NCBI GenBank assembly: GCA_964557845.1
Contig: CAZLBV010000129.1
Coordinates: 1-32,279, forward strand
From: CAZLBV01 sp964557845
GTDB lineage: Bacteria; Acidobacteriota; Aminicenantia; Aminicenantales; Aminicenantaceae
Length of the DNA stretch: 32,279 nt
Direction: 5' to 3'
Positions 15,382-23,877 of the stretch are shown in pieces. The notes beneath the pieces are model-generated. The model was not told the origin of the DNA. It saw only the letters and a program-made list of their open reading frames with translations, and did not search any database. Within the stretch, counting starts at the first letter, position 1; every line of letters begins with the position of its first letter. A program made the translations under genes and the position numbers.

Positions 15382-18300
15382 TTAGTATTCGATGTAGAGA
15401 GCCTCTTCCCCTAACAACCCCTCCACCGCCATCACCAATTCTTCAGAAGGAGTCACGCCTTGAATATCGACTGATTTCACAAGCATCCTGGATGCATCAG
15501 GCGTATAAAGTTCGAAAAAAACCGGACAGTTACCCTGATATTTATTTAAGACTTCATGCAATTCCGTATAGAAGGAATCCTCATTATCCTTTAAATCCAC
15601 CCGAAGGATCACCCGTTTTGCCAGATTCTGGAAGGCTTCAGTAAGAGTCATTATCTGAAGCAGCTGCAACCGTTTATTCTCGATATCTCCTATGAATTTT
15701 CCTTTAATCCAAACAAGCAGGTCTTTTCTTAAGTAATCATAATATTTCTGATAATAATCAGGAAAAACCACCATCTCGATCCTTCCGCTCATATCCTCTA
15801 CAACCAAGCTTGCCATTCGCTCATCCTTCCTGGTTTTTAAAAGCTTTAAGGAAGAAATGATCCCGGCCACTTTTAACTCACCATTCAGACTGTCTGCCTC
15901 ATTGATCTGTTTGATTTGATGAGAGATCAGTTTCTTTATGTATTTCCCATAATGTTCAAGGGGATGCCCGCTTATGTAAAAACCAAGAGCATCTTTCTCA
16001 TAGGAAAGCAATAAGTTTTCGTCCCATTCCCTCATTTCTTTAACTTCAAGGGGGACTTCTGGTGGATCGAGCAAGGCTCCATCGAACAGCAAGTTCTGTT
16101 TTGACTCTTGTACTTTTTGCACTCTATGCGCGAAATCGACCATTATATCAATAAGATGGAATAATTGTGACCGCTTCCACTCCAAAGAATCAAAAGCACC
16201 TGCTTTAATAAGGCTCTCTATTACCTTTCTATTGATATTTTTGGCTTCAGGTTCCTTGAATATCTCAAAGGGCGAAGTGAAGCGGCCGATGCGTTCTCTT
16301 ATTTTCACTATCGATTGAACAGCTCCTTCACCAACATTTTTAACTGCCGCTAAACCAAACCTGATATCATTTCCCACCACCGAAAAATTTACATCACTGG
16401 CATTTATGTCCGGAGGTAAAACCTTGATACCCATTTCTTTACAATCACTGATATATTTAACAACCTGAGAGGTTGCACCTCTTTCCGCCTCTGAGGTTAA
16501 CAGGGCTGCCAAGAAAAATTTAGGAAAGTGTGCTTTTAAAAAAGCAGTCTGGTAAGCGAGATAGGCATAAGCGGCGCTGTGCGATTTGTTGAAACCGTAG
16601 CCTGCAAAAAATTTGATCTGTTCGAAAATCTGGGATGCTTTATCCTTATCGATATTTTTCTCCCTAGCTCCCTGTACGAATCGTTTCTTTTGGGCCTTCA
16701 TAACCTCGGGATTTTTCTTCCCCATGGCTTTTCGCAATATATCCGCTTCTGCCATCGACATTCCGGCCAGATCTGTGGCAATCCGCATCACCTGTTCCTG
16801 ATAGACTATCAGTCCATAAGTTTCCCTTAAGATGGGCTCTAACTCAGGGAAGTCATAGCTGATCTCGTCCTGATTATTCTTGTAGCGAACAAATTTTTCT
16901 GTCATCCCGCTTTTCAAAGGGCCGGGACGGTAAAGAGCATTTAAAGCAATCAGATCACGGAAACGTTCTGGTTTATAGTTTCTCAGCAGTTCCTTCATGC
17001 CCTGGCTTTCAAACTGGAAGACTCCTTCTGTATTTCCTGATTGGAATAAACGGAAGGTCTTTTCATCGCTTAAAGATATATTTTCCAAATCCAGTTCGCT
17101 GCCTGTAGTTTTTTTTATCAAAGACAATGTATCTTGAATAACTGTGAGGTTTCTTAAACCCAAAAGATCCATTTTCAGAAGCCCTATGGCTTCAATATCC
17201 TGCATGGGATACTGGGTGGTTATCTCGCCTTTTACGGATTGATATAGGGGAAGAAACTCCACCAAAGGCTTAGGAGTAATTACAATTCCTGCGGCATGTA
17301 TGGAAGGGTGCCTTACCTGGCCTTCCAGCCTACGAGCGACAGATAACATCTTTTCTATCTTAGGCTTTTTCTCACAGATCTCTCTTAATTGGGAGACATT
17401 CTTCAACGCTCCCTCGATACTTGCATCTTCTCCAAACTGAGGGATCATCTTTGCGACTGTATCCACTTCAGGCAGAGGAACTTCCATGGCTCTACCTACA
17501 TCCCGGACAGCCTGACGGGCTGCCATAGTCCCAAAAGTTATGATCTGACAAACATTTTCCTGCCCGTAATTCGAGGTAACATAATTAATAACCTCTTCCC
17601 GTCTTCTTCCGCAAAAATCAATGTCAATATCCGGCAGGCTTATCCTTTCCGGATTTAAGAATCTTTCAAATAAAAGATCATACTCCAAGGGATCGATATC
17701 AGTTATCCCTAAACTGTAGGCAAGTAGACTTCCTGCTGCCGACCCCCTACCAGGCCCTACCGGAATATTTCTCGACTTAGCCTCTCGGATCAGGTCCCAG
17801 ACTATGAGAAAATAACCCTCGAATCCCATTTGTTTTATCAGCCGCTTTTCTTTAATCAACCGTGCCTGATACATATCAAGCGATGGCAGGTCACCTGCAG
17901 AAATAAGAGGCTCGAGTTTCTCCATCCTTTTTTGGAAACCCTCATCTACTACCTCATCAAAAAAATTCTCCAAAGATTTCCCTTCTGGGATCTTGAAATT
18001 CGGCAAAAAATATCCCGAAGTCGGAAACTCAAAATTACATTTTTCAGCAACCAGGACAGTATTCTGGATGGCTTCAGGATTATTGGGAAAAAGAGCCGAC
18101 ATTTCTTCATAAGTCTTAAAATAAAACTCATTCGTTTTAAATCTTATTCTGTCCTGATCAGTGATTCTCTTGTTCGTTTGAATACACAACAAAACATCAT
18201 GGCTCTCTGCGTCTTCCTTTTCCAGATAATGGACATCATTAGTGGCAACCAGGGGTAAATCCAATTTCCCTGCCAGCTCAATCAAAAGAGGATTGATTTC

Positions 18301-18873
18301 TTTTTGCTGTTCTAATCCATGATCTTGAAGTTCTATATAAAAATCCCCATCGGAGAAAAACGCGGCATATTCCTTGGCAGCCTCTTCAGCTTGGTCCTCC
18401 TGTCCTATTGTCAAATAATAGTTAATCTCTCCTTTAAGGCAAGCCGATAACCCAATCAGTCCTTCGCTGTGGTGGATGAGAAGTTCTTTATCGATCCTTG
18501 GTTTATAATAAAAACCCTCCAGATATCCCTTGGTTAAGAGTGAACATAAGTTTTTATAACCGATGCTATTCTTAACCAATAAAACCAAATGAAAATGATT
18601 CGGCCGGGATTTGTGATGCTCTCTTTCCCAACGTGACCCTGGAGCCATATACACTTCACAGCCAAGAATGGGTTTGATGCCTTTTTCCTTTGCTTGGCGA
18701 AAAAAACTGACTGCGCCGAATATATTTCCATGGTCAGTTAAGGCAACAGCGGGCATATTATAACGGGAAGCAGCATCCACCATTTTTTCGATTTTCGCAG
18801 CCCCGTCGAGGATGCTGAAATCCGAATGGGTATGAAGATGAACAAAACCGTTTTTTGTTATTTTATCATTCAT
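15382..18873 (-). CDS. dnaE: DNA polymerase III alpha subunit
   Basis: This is the replicative polymerase of the DnaE1 type, 1163 aa, a usual length. Domains in order are PHP (about 8-280, metal-type residues H12, H14, D47 and H48 preserved), palm and thumb with GPGRGSAAGS (373-382), and the catalytic aspartates in PDIDIDF (D415, D417, and a third further along). The fingers, tandem HhH and beta-binding region follow, then an OB fold (about 990-1070, AGIISSLKLLKTRKDERM). An intact PHP metal set suggests possible proofreading-type activity, as in some bacteria. The start at 18873 lies 7 bp after the guaA stop, so the two genes are co-transcribed. Upstream GGGAATGA is a weak ribosome binding site. 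Confidence 0.97.
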   Translation of the reverse strand: MNDKITKNGFVHLHTHSDFSILDGAAKIEKMVDAASRYNMPAVALTDHGNIFGAVSFFRQAKEKGIKPILGCEVYMAPGSRWEREHHKSRPNHFHLVLLVKNSIGYKNLCSLLTKGYLEGFYYKPRIDKELLIHHSEGLIGLSACLKGEINYYLTIGQEDQAEEAAKEYAAFFSDGDFYIELQDHGLEQQKEINPLLIELAGKLDLPLVATNDVHYLEKEDAESHDVLLCIQTNKRITDQDRIRFKTNEFYFKTYEEMSALFPNNPEAIQNTVLVAEKCNFEFPTSGYFLPNFKIPEGKSLENFFDEVVDEGFQKRMEKLEPLISAGDLPSLDMYQARLIKEKRLIKQMGFEGYFLIVWDLIREAKSRNIPVGPGRGSAAGSLLAYSLGITDIDPLEYDLLFERFLNPERISLPDIDIDFCGRRREEVINYVTSNYGQENVCQIITFGTMAARQAVRDVGRAMEVPLPEVDTVAKMIPQFGEDASIEGALKNVSQLREICEKKPKIEKMLSVARRLEGQVRHPSIHAAGIVITPKPLVEFLPLYQSVKGEITTQYPMQDIEAIGLLKMDLLGLRNLTVIQDTLSLIKKTTGSELDLENISLSDEKTFRLFQSGNTEGVFQFESQGMKELLRNYKPERFRDLIALNALYRPGPLKSGMTEKFVRYKNNQDEISYDFPELEPILRETYGLIVYQEQVMRIATDLAGMSMAEADILRKAMGKKNPEVMKAQKKRFVQGAREKNIDKDKASQIFEQIKFFAGYGFNKSHSAAYAYLAYQTAFLKAHFPKFFLAALLTSEAERGATSQVVKYISDCKEMGIKVLPPDINASDVNFSVVGNDIRFGLAAVKNVGEGAVQSIVKIRERIGRFTSPFEIFKEPEAKNINRKVIESLIKAGAFDSLEWKRSQLFHLIDIMVDFAHRVQKVQESKQNLLFDGALLDPPEVPLEVKEMREWDENLLLSYEKDALGFYISGHPLEHYGKYIKKLISHQIKQINEADSLNGELKVAGIISSLKLLKTRKDERMASLVVEDMSGRIEMVVFPDYYQKYYDYLRKDLLVWIKGKFIGDIENKRLQLLQIMTLTEAFQNLAKRVILRVDLKDNEDSFYTELHEVLNKYQGNCPVFFELYTPDASRMLVKSVDIQGVTPSEELVMAVEGLLGEEALYIEY

Positions 18874-18880
18874 ATCAAAA

Positions 18881-20413
18881 TCATTCCCATTCTATTGTTG
18901 CCGGAGGTTTGGACGTGATGTCATAGACAACCCGGTTTACCCCTTCCACTTCATTCACTATCCTGTTCGATATTCGGCTCAACAAAGAATTCTCAGCCGG
19001 GAACCAGTCAGCGGTCATGCCGTCCACGCTCTGTACTAGACGGACAACGACTACTCTTTGATAGGTACGTTTATCTCCCATAACACCAACAGATCTTACC
19101 GGGAGGAGTACAGTAAACGCCTGCCACATGTGATTGTACAATCCAGCTGCTTTTATTTCCTGAAGAAGGATCTCATCCGCTTGCCTGATAATACGCAGTC
19201 TCTCTCTTGTCACTTCGCCAACAATTCTTACTGCCAGACCTGGGCCAGGAAAGGGATGCTGGCTAATAAAATCATCATCCATTCCCAACTCAGCCCCTAA
19301 AATTCTCACTTCATCTTTAAACAGCTCTCTAAGAGGTTCTACGAGTTTAAATCGCAATCCTTTTGGCAAACCGCCGACGTTATGATGCGATTTTATGCTG
19401 GCTGAGGGTCCCTTTACCGGATTGCTCTCGATCACATCCGGATAGATAGTCCCCTGTGCCAGAAATTCAATTTTTCCTATTTTTTGAGCTTCCTTTTCAA
19501 ATATATGAATAAATTCCCGTCCTATGACCTTTCTTTTTCTTTCCGGAGAGATCACGCCTTTTAATTTCTCTAAAAAGATATCCGCAGCATCCACACCTAG
19601 GACATTTAAAGAAAATTTAGACCGGAATTTCCGCATAAGATCCGCAAATTGTCCCTCCCGCAGCAGGCCATTATCCACAAAAACACAGTACAGCCGGTCG
19701 CCTATGGCTTTATGAATGATCAATGAAGCGACCAGCGAATCCACACCGCCGCTCAGACCACAAATCACTTTTCCCCGGCCTACCTCTCTTCGTATCTCCT
19801 CAGTCTTTTGATCAATAAAAGATCCCATGTTCCATTCAGGTTTCAATCCTGCGATGGAAAATAAAAAGTTGGATAAAATATCCATCCCCTTTTCGGTATG
19901 AACAACTTCGGGATGAAACTGAACTCCAACCTGTCGTTCCGAAATATTCTCTATGACCGCTGTTTCACAATTCTCAGTAATCCCAGACACAATAAAGCCA
20001 GGCGGCAGCTTTTCGACCTTATCTCCGTGGCTCATCCACACACAGCTGCCATCTTCTATTCCTTTTAAAATCCCGTTCCGGTCCTTTATTTTAAGAGAAG
20101 CAAATCCAAATTCCCTTTTTTTTGAGGGAGTCACTTTTCCATTCCGGAGTAAAGCCATCAACTGGAGCCCATAACATATCCCTAAAACCGGAACCTTCAT
20201 TCCGAAAATATCGCCGGATAAATGAGGAGCCCCCTTTTCATAGACGCTTTGTGGGCCTCCGGACAGAATAATCGCCCCAAATTCTTGGTTTTTTATGGCC
20301 TTGATCTGAGTATTAAAGGGATAAATCTCGGAAAAAACTCCAAGCTCACGGACTTTTCGTGCAATAAGCTGAGTGTACTGGGAACCGAAATCAAGGACCA
20401 GAACCTTTTTCAT
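18881..20413 (-). CDS. guaA: GMP synthase (glutamine-hydrolysing)
   Basis: GuaA converts XMP to GMP with glutamine as nitrogen donor. The 510-aa protein has a class I amidotransferase domain with C80 in GICYGLQ and H167-E169 in QFHPEV. The ATP-pyrophosphatase loop SGGVDS (221-226) follows, and the C-terminal dimerisation domain ends KPPATIEWE, the usual GuaA end. The ATG at 20413 gives the expected MKKVLVLDFGSQYTQ start. There is no ribosome binding site; the promoter lies so close that the mRNA is predicted to start at or next to the ATG. dnaE follows 7 bp downstream. Confidence 0.97.
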   Translation of the reverse strand: MKKVLVLDFGSQYTQLIARKVRELGVFSEIYPFNTQIKAIKNQEFGAIILSGGPQSVYEKGAPHLSGDIFGMKVPVLGICYGLQLMALLRNGKVTPSKKREFGFASLKIKDRNGILKGIEDGSCVWMSHGDKVEKLPPGFIVSGITENCETAVIENISERQVGVQFHPEVVHTEKGMDILSNFLFSIAGLKPEWNMGSFIDQKTEEIRREVGRGKVICGLSGGVDSLVASLIIHKAIGDRLYCVFVDNGLLREGQFADLMRKFRSKFSLNVLGVDAADIFLEKLKGVISPERKRKVIGREFIHIFEKEAQKIGKIEFLAQGTIYPDVIESNPVKGPSASIKSHHNVGGLPKGLRFKLVEPLRELFKDEVRILGAELGMDDDFISQHPFPGPGLAVRIVGEVTRERLRIIRQADEILLQEIKAAGLYNHMWQAFTVLLPVRSVGVMGDKRTYQRVVVVRLVQSVDGMTADWFPAENSLLSRISNRIVNEVEGVNRVVYDITSKPPATIEWE

Positions 20414-20419
20414 GCATTG

Positions 20420-20448
20420 ATTCTAACAAAGGGGTTGGTGATTGTAAA
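20420..20448 (-). promoter_or_regulatory. Sigma-70-type promoter of guaA, leaderless geometry
   Basis: On the minus strand TTTACA (20448-20443), a 17-bp spacer and TAGAAT (20425-20420) form a near-consensus promoter. The -10 ends six bases before the guaA ATG (20413-20411), so transcription should begin at or one base from the A of ATG. No Shine-Dalgarno sequence exists. Confidence 0.7.
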
Positions 20449-20483
20449 CGATGAATAAACGCAAGAAAAAAGAAAAGACAAAA

Positions 20484-20512
20484 TTGACTATTTAACGGGA
20501 ATAATCTATAGT
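20484..20512 (+). promoter_or_regulatory. Sigma-70-type promoter of apgM, near-leaderless
   Basis: TTGACT (20484-20489), 17 bp, and TATAGT (20507-20512) form a strong promoter pointing away from the guaA promoter; the two -35 elements are 35 bp apart. Predicted transcription start is about 20518-20520, three to five bases before the ATG at 20523, with no Shine-Dalgarno sequence. Confidence 0.7.
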
Positions 20513-20522
20513 TTGAAACGCC

Positions 20523-21725
20523 ATGGAACATGAAGAAATTCTAAAAAACATAAGCGTTCAAACTGATAGTAAAATACTGCTTCTGGTAATGGACGGATTA
20601 GGCGATCTCCCTATAAATGGTAAAACCGCATTGGAAACAGCTAGCACTCCTCATCTTGATGATCTGGCAGCAGAGGGGGCATGCGGAGTTACCGACCCTG
20701 TCTTTATGGGTATTACACCTGGAAGCGGACCTGCTCATCTTTCTCTTTTCGGATATGATCCCACTCGGTATTTATTAGGCCGGGGGATACTGGAAGCTTT
20801 AGGTGTGGGGGTGGAAGTGGGCCAGAATGATCTAGTCGCAAGAGGAAATTTCGCCACCATGAAAGATGGCCTCATTATTGACCGCAGAGCCGGAAGGATC
20901 CCGACAGAGATGAATGCGGTTTTATGCCGGGAAATAAATTCTTCTCTCTCCGCTATCGAAGAGGCTGAGATAACACTTTTTCCCGGAAAAGAACATCGTT
21001 TTGTTGTCAGGTTCCGGAGTAAGGGGCTGGATGACCGATTGGCTGATGCTGACCCCCAAAAAGAAAATAAACCAGTAACATACACCCGCCCTCTAAGCGG
21101 TGAGGCAGAAGAAACCGCCCGGATCGTGAATTCCTTTATGGATAAAGTCTCTTTAATTCTCAAAGAAAAAGAGAAAGCCAATAGTGTCCTGCTCCGCGGA
21201 TTCTCCAAATATCCTTCCATTCCAACCATGCAGGAACTTTTTAAATTGAAGCCTGCTGCACTTGCCAATTACCCTATGTATAAAGGTTTAGCCAAACTGG
21301 TAGGAATGGAGATCCTTCCCGTAGGCCCAGAAATCCAGGATCTTTTTGATACCCTGGAAAATTATTATAAAGAATTTGACTTTTTTTATATCCATGTAAA
21401 AAAGACTGACTCAGCCGGAGAAGATGGAGACTATGAAGCTAAAGTCAAGGTAATAGAAACGACAGATTCCTTTATACCCCGCTTGCTCCAACTGAAACCA
21501 GATGTCTTGGCTGTGACATCAGATCACTCAACTCCCTGCTTGTTAAAAGGGCATTCCTGGCATCCCAACCCATTCACGCTGCGAGCCAAAACAGCCATGC
21601 CCGATGAAGTCAATGCTTTTACGGAAAGAATGTGTCGCCGGGGATATTTCGGCCGGTTTCAATCGCTTTACGCCATGCCTTTAATGTTGGCCCATGCTGA
21701 AAAGCTAAAAAAATATGGCGCCTAA
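20523..21725 (+). CDS. apgM: 2,3-bisphosphoglycerate-independent phosphoglycerate mutase, archaeal type
   Basis: ApgM interconverts 3- and 2-phosphoglycerate in glycolysis and gluconeogenesis. It belongs to the alkaline phosphatase superfamily and is distinct from bacterial GpmI. The 400-aa length fits. Visible are the N-terminal metal-site segment LLLVMDGLGDLP, the nucleophile region TPGSGPAHLSLFGYDP, the RGNFAT and RRAGR segments, and the C-terminal metal ligands in SDHSTP and KGHSWHP. It is divergent from guaA. Its transcript is predicted to be almost leaderless, and no ribosome binding site precedes the ATG. The start gives a normal N-terminus for the family. The gene is followed 54 bp later by the separately promoted amidase gene. 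Confidence 0.93.
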   Translation: MEHEEILKNISVQTDSKILLLVMDGLGDLPINGKTALETASTPHLDDLAAEGACGVTDPVFMGITPGSGPAHLSLFGYDPTRYLLGRGILEALGVGVEVGQNDLVARGNFATMKDGLIIDRRAGRIPTEMNAVLCREINSSLSAIEEAEITLFPGKEHRFVVRFRSKGLDDRLADADPQKENKPVTYTRPLSGEAEETARIVNSFMDKVSLILKEKEKANSVLLRGFSKYPSIPTMQELFKLKPAALANYPMYKGLAKLVGMEILPVGPEIQDLFDTLENYYKEFDFFYIHVKKTDSAGEDGDYEAKVKVIETTDSFIPRLLQLKPDVLAVTSDHSTPCLLKGHSWHPNPFTLRAKTAMPDEVNAFTERMCRRGYFGRFQSLYAMPLMLAHAEKLKKYGA

Positions 21726-21741
21726 ATATTCTCCGGTTCAA

Positions 21742-21770
21742 TTGACAGTACAATATATATTTTATAGAAT
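21742..21770 (+). promoter_or_regulatory. Sigma-70-type promoter of the amidase operon, near-leaderless
   Basis: TTGACA (21742-21747, perfect consensus), a 17-bp spacer and TAGAAT (21765-21770) lie directly before the amidase ATG at 21780. Predicted transcription start is about 21777, leaving about three bases of leader. The -10 is identical to that of guaA. Confidence 0.75.
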
Positions 21771-21779
21771 TAATCGAGA

Positions 21780-22985
21780 ATGAAAGATGGAAGGGATCGA
21801 TGGAAATTAACGGGATGGCCTGTTTATTTACTGATGTTATCTTGCTTGGTTAATTTTTCTTTGGCTGAATCCTATACTGAAATTTATGACCTGCGCCACT
21901 GGACCCATCCTACTTATACTCGGATCGTCATTGATATTGGTGAGATCAGAGAATACGAGTATCATGAATTGTCCTCACCTGACCGGATCTATATTGATGT
22001 CTTCCAAGCCAGGTTAAATCCCATACTAGAAGAAAGAGTCTACTCGATCGGCCATGAATATCTCAACCAGATCAGGATCGCGCAAAGAACCAGTTCCACT
22101 GTCAGAGTCGTTATTGATGTCAGAATGAGACTGATAAAGAAAACCCATGTTTTCCATCTTCCCGATCCTTTCAGGATAGTTATCGATATTTATCCCGTCG
22201 ACTCGATGCTTAATTCCACTAAAGAGGAAAATAAAGGAAAAGATGTTTCTCCCAAACCTGCTGTTCCTGCTCAAGATGGTTACAGCCTCGTGCGCCAGTT
22301 GGGATTGGGTATCCAACGGATCGTAATAGATCCTGGACACGGTGGTAAGGATCCTGGCTGTATCGGTTCGAACGGATTGTTAGAAAAGGATATAGTGCTC
22401 GATGTGTGCCATCGGTTGAAAAAGTTAATGACAACAAACTCTGAAATGGAAGTCATACTGACCAGGGAAACTGATATTTTTCTTCCCCCTGAAAACCGAA
22501 CTGTGGTGGCTAATCAGAAAAAAGCCGATCTTTTTATTTCTGTGCATGCCAACTCCCACCCGGATAAAAAACATTCAGGTATCGAAACTTTTTTCCTTAA
22601 TTTCAGTCAAGACCCATCTGTCAATCGGACTGCTGCCAGAGAAAACGCCACCTCCACCAAATCGATCAGCATGATGAAAGATATCCTCGAAAAACTTGCT
22701 AAAAACAGTAAAATCGTCGAATCTAAGGAATTGGCCTCATTTATTCAGAAAAAATTGTCCGAAAGACTGGCCAAAAACTATAATAATATAAGGAGTCTGG
22801 GGGTAAAAGGAGGCCCATTTTGGGTTTTAATCGGAGGAGAGATGCCGTCGGTTTTGGTAGAGATCTCCCATCTCAGTAATAGACTCGAAGGCGACCGTTT
22901 AAAAACTTCTCAATACCGGCAGGAAATAGCACAAGGTATTTATGAAGGTATTGTTGCCTACAAACAATCTTTAGGAAAAGGATAA
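21780..22985 (+). CDS. N-acetylmuramoyl-L-alanine amidase with AMIN domain
   Basis: This is an AmiA/B/C-type zinc amidase, exported to the periplasm, that cleaves the peptide from muramic acid during cell separation. An N-terminal signal peptide is visible (hydrophobic PVYLLMLSCLVNFSLA, with likely cleavage after A29). An AMIN domain (about 32-140), which localises such enzymes to the septum or envelope, is followed by a linker. The Amidase_3 domain (180-397) has zinc and catalytic residues H187 in IDPGHGG, E202 in LLEKDIVLD, H256 in SVHAN and E361 in LVEISH. An AMIN domain plus signal peptide suggests a Gram-negative-type envelope. All expected catalytic residues are present. It is the first gene of a three-gene run with DUF362 and the polyferredoxin. 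The mRNA is predicted to be nearly leaderless. Confidence 0.93.
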   Translation: MKDGRDRWKLTGWPVYLLMLSCLVNFSLAESYTEIYDLRHWTHPTYTRIVIDIGEIREYEYHELSSPDRIYIDVFQARLNPILEERVYSIGHEYLNQIRIAQRTSSTVRVVIDVRMRLIKKTHVFHLPDPFRIVIDIYPVDSMLNSTKEENKGKDVSPKPAVPAQDGYSLVRQLGLGIQRIVIDPGHGGKDPGCIGSNGLLEKDIVLDVCHRLKKLMTTNSEMEVILTRETDIFLPPENRTVVANQKKADLFISVHANSHPDKKHSGIETFFLNFSQDPSVNRTAARENATSTKSISMMKDILEKLAKNSKIVESKELASFIQKKLSERLAKNYNNIRSLGVKGGPFWVLIGGEMPSVLVEISHLSNRLEGDRLKTSQYRQEIAQGIYEGIVAYKQSLGKG

Positions 22986-22989
22986 TCCC

Positions 22990-23877
22990 ATGAAAAGAAG
23001 AGATTTTTTAAAAGATATTACCTTAGGTAGTATGATGTTGAATTTTTCGCCCGCCTTAATCAGCCAGACCAACACAATCCCGGAACTGGCTCAAGTACAA
23101 GGTGAATCACCATCAGTCATGACCAAAGAAGTTATTGGGATTCTGGGCGGTATGAACAAATTTGTCTCCAGAGGCGATAAAGTACTGGTTAAACCGAATA
23201 TCGGTTGGGACCGTACTCCTGAACAGGCAGCCTGTACCAACCCGGATGTAATAAAAACTCTAGTGGAACTCTGTTATGACGCTATGGCAAAAGAGGTCAT
23301 CGTCATAGATAATCCCTGCAATCCCGCAAGAAGAACCTATGTTCGGTCCGGCATACAGGAAGCCGCTAAAGACGCTGGGGCAAAAGTCCTTCTCCCCAAT
23401 GACCACAAATTGAAAAAAGTGGATCTCCATGGGCAGACATTAAAAGAATGGGAAGTGTATTCTGATTTTATTGAAGTGGACAAAATAATCAATGTACCCA
23501 TTGCAAAAACCCACAGCCTCAGCCGGGTAACGCTTGGTATGAAGAATTGGCTGGGTGCATTGGGAGGGAATCGAAATCAACTGCACCAGAATCTCGATTA
23601 CTGCATACTTGATCTGGCAGCTTTCTTTAAACCTGTACTGACTGTTCTTGACGGTTACAGGATTCTGACCAGAAATGGGCCTCAAGGAGGGAGACTGTCT
23701 GATGTCAAGCTGCATAAAACCATAGTCGCAGGAACTGATTATGTGGCTGTCGATGCCATTGGTTCGACATTCTTTGGTATTGATCCAAAAGAACTGCTGT
23801 TTCTAAAAATAGCCGGTGAAAACGGGATCGGGGAAATAGATCCGGAGAAAATGAAAATTGAAAAAAGAACGGTCTAA
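22990..23877 (+). CDS. DUF362 family protein with Tat-type N-terminus
   Basis: The protein (295 aa) has the typical DUF362 pattern: KVLVKPNIGW, NPDVIKTLVELCYDAMAKEVIVIDNP, then INVPIAKTHSLSRVTLGMKNWLGALG, and DYVAVDAIGSTFFG near the end. The biochemical function of the family is unknown. The N-terminus MKRRDFLKDITLGSMML fits a twin-arginine signal (RRDFLK plus a hydrophobic stretch), so it is probably exported folded, possibly with a cofactor. No ferredoxin cysteine motifs are seen in this member. It begins four bases after the amidase gene, and its 3' end overlaps the polyferredoxin gene by 20 bp. The close coupling suggests it works with that membrane iron-sulfur protein as an extracytoplasmic redox partner (inference). 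Confidence 0.85.
   Translation: MKRRDFLKDITLGSMMLNFSPALISQTNTIPELAQVQGESPSVMTKEVIGILGGMNKFVSRGDKVLVKPNIGWDRTPEQAACTNPDVIKTLVELCYDAMAKEVIVIDNPCNPARRTYVRSGIQEAAKDAGAKVLLPNDHKLKKVDLHGQTLKEWEVYSDFIEVDKIINVPIAKTHSLSRVTLGMKNWLGALGGNRNQLHQNLDYCILDLAAFFKPVLTVLDGYRILTRNGPQGGRLSDVKLHKTIVAGTDYVAVDAIGSTFFGIDPKELLFLKIAGENGIGEIDPEKMKIEKRTV

Noticed and set aside
17830..18258. 142-codon open frame on the plus strand
   Set aside because: It lies inside dnaE on the other strand, and the translation has no recognisable features.
20735..21268. 177-codon open frame on the minus strand
   Set aside because: It lies wholly inside apgM, whose motifs are clear, and has no ribosome binding site or family character.
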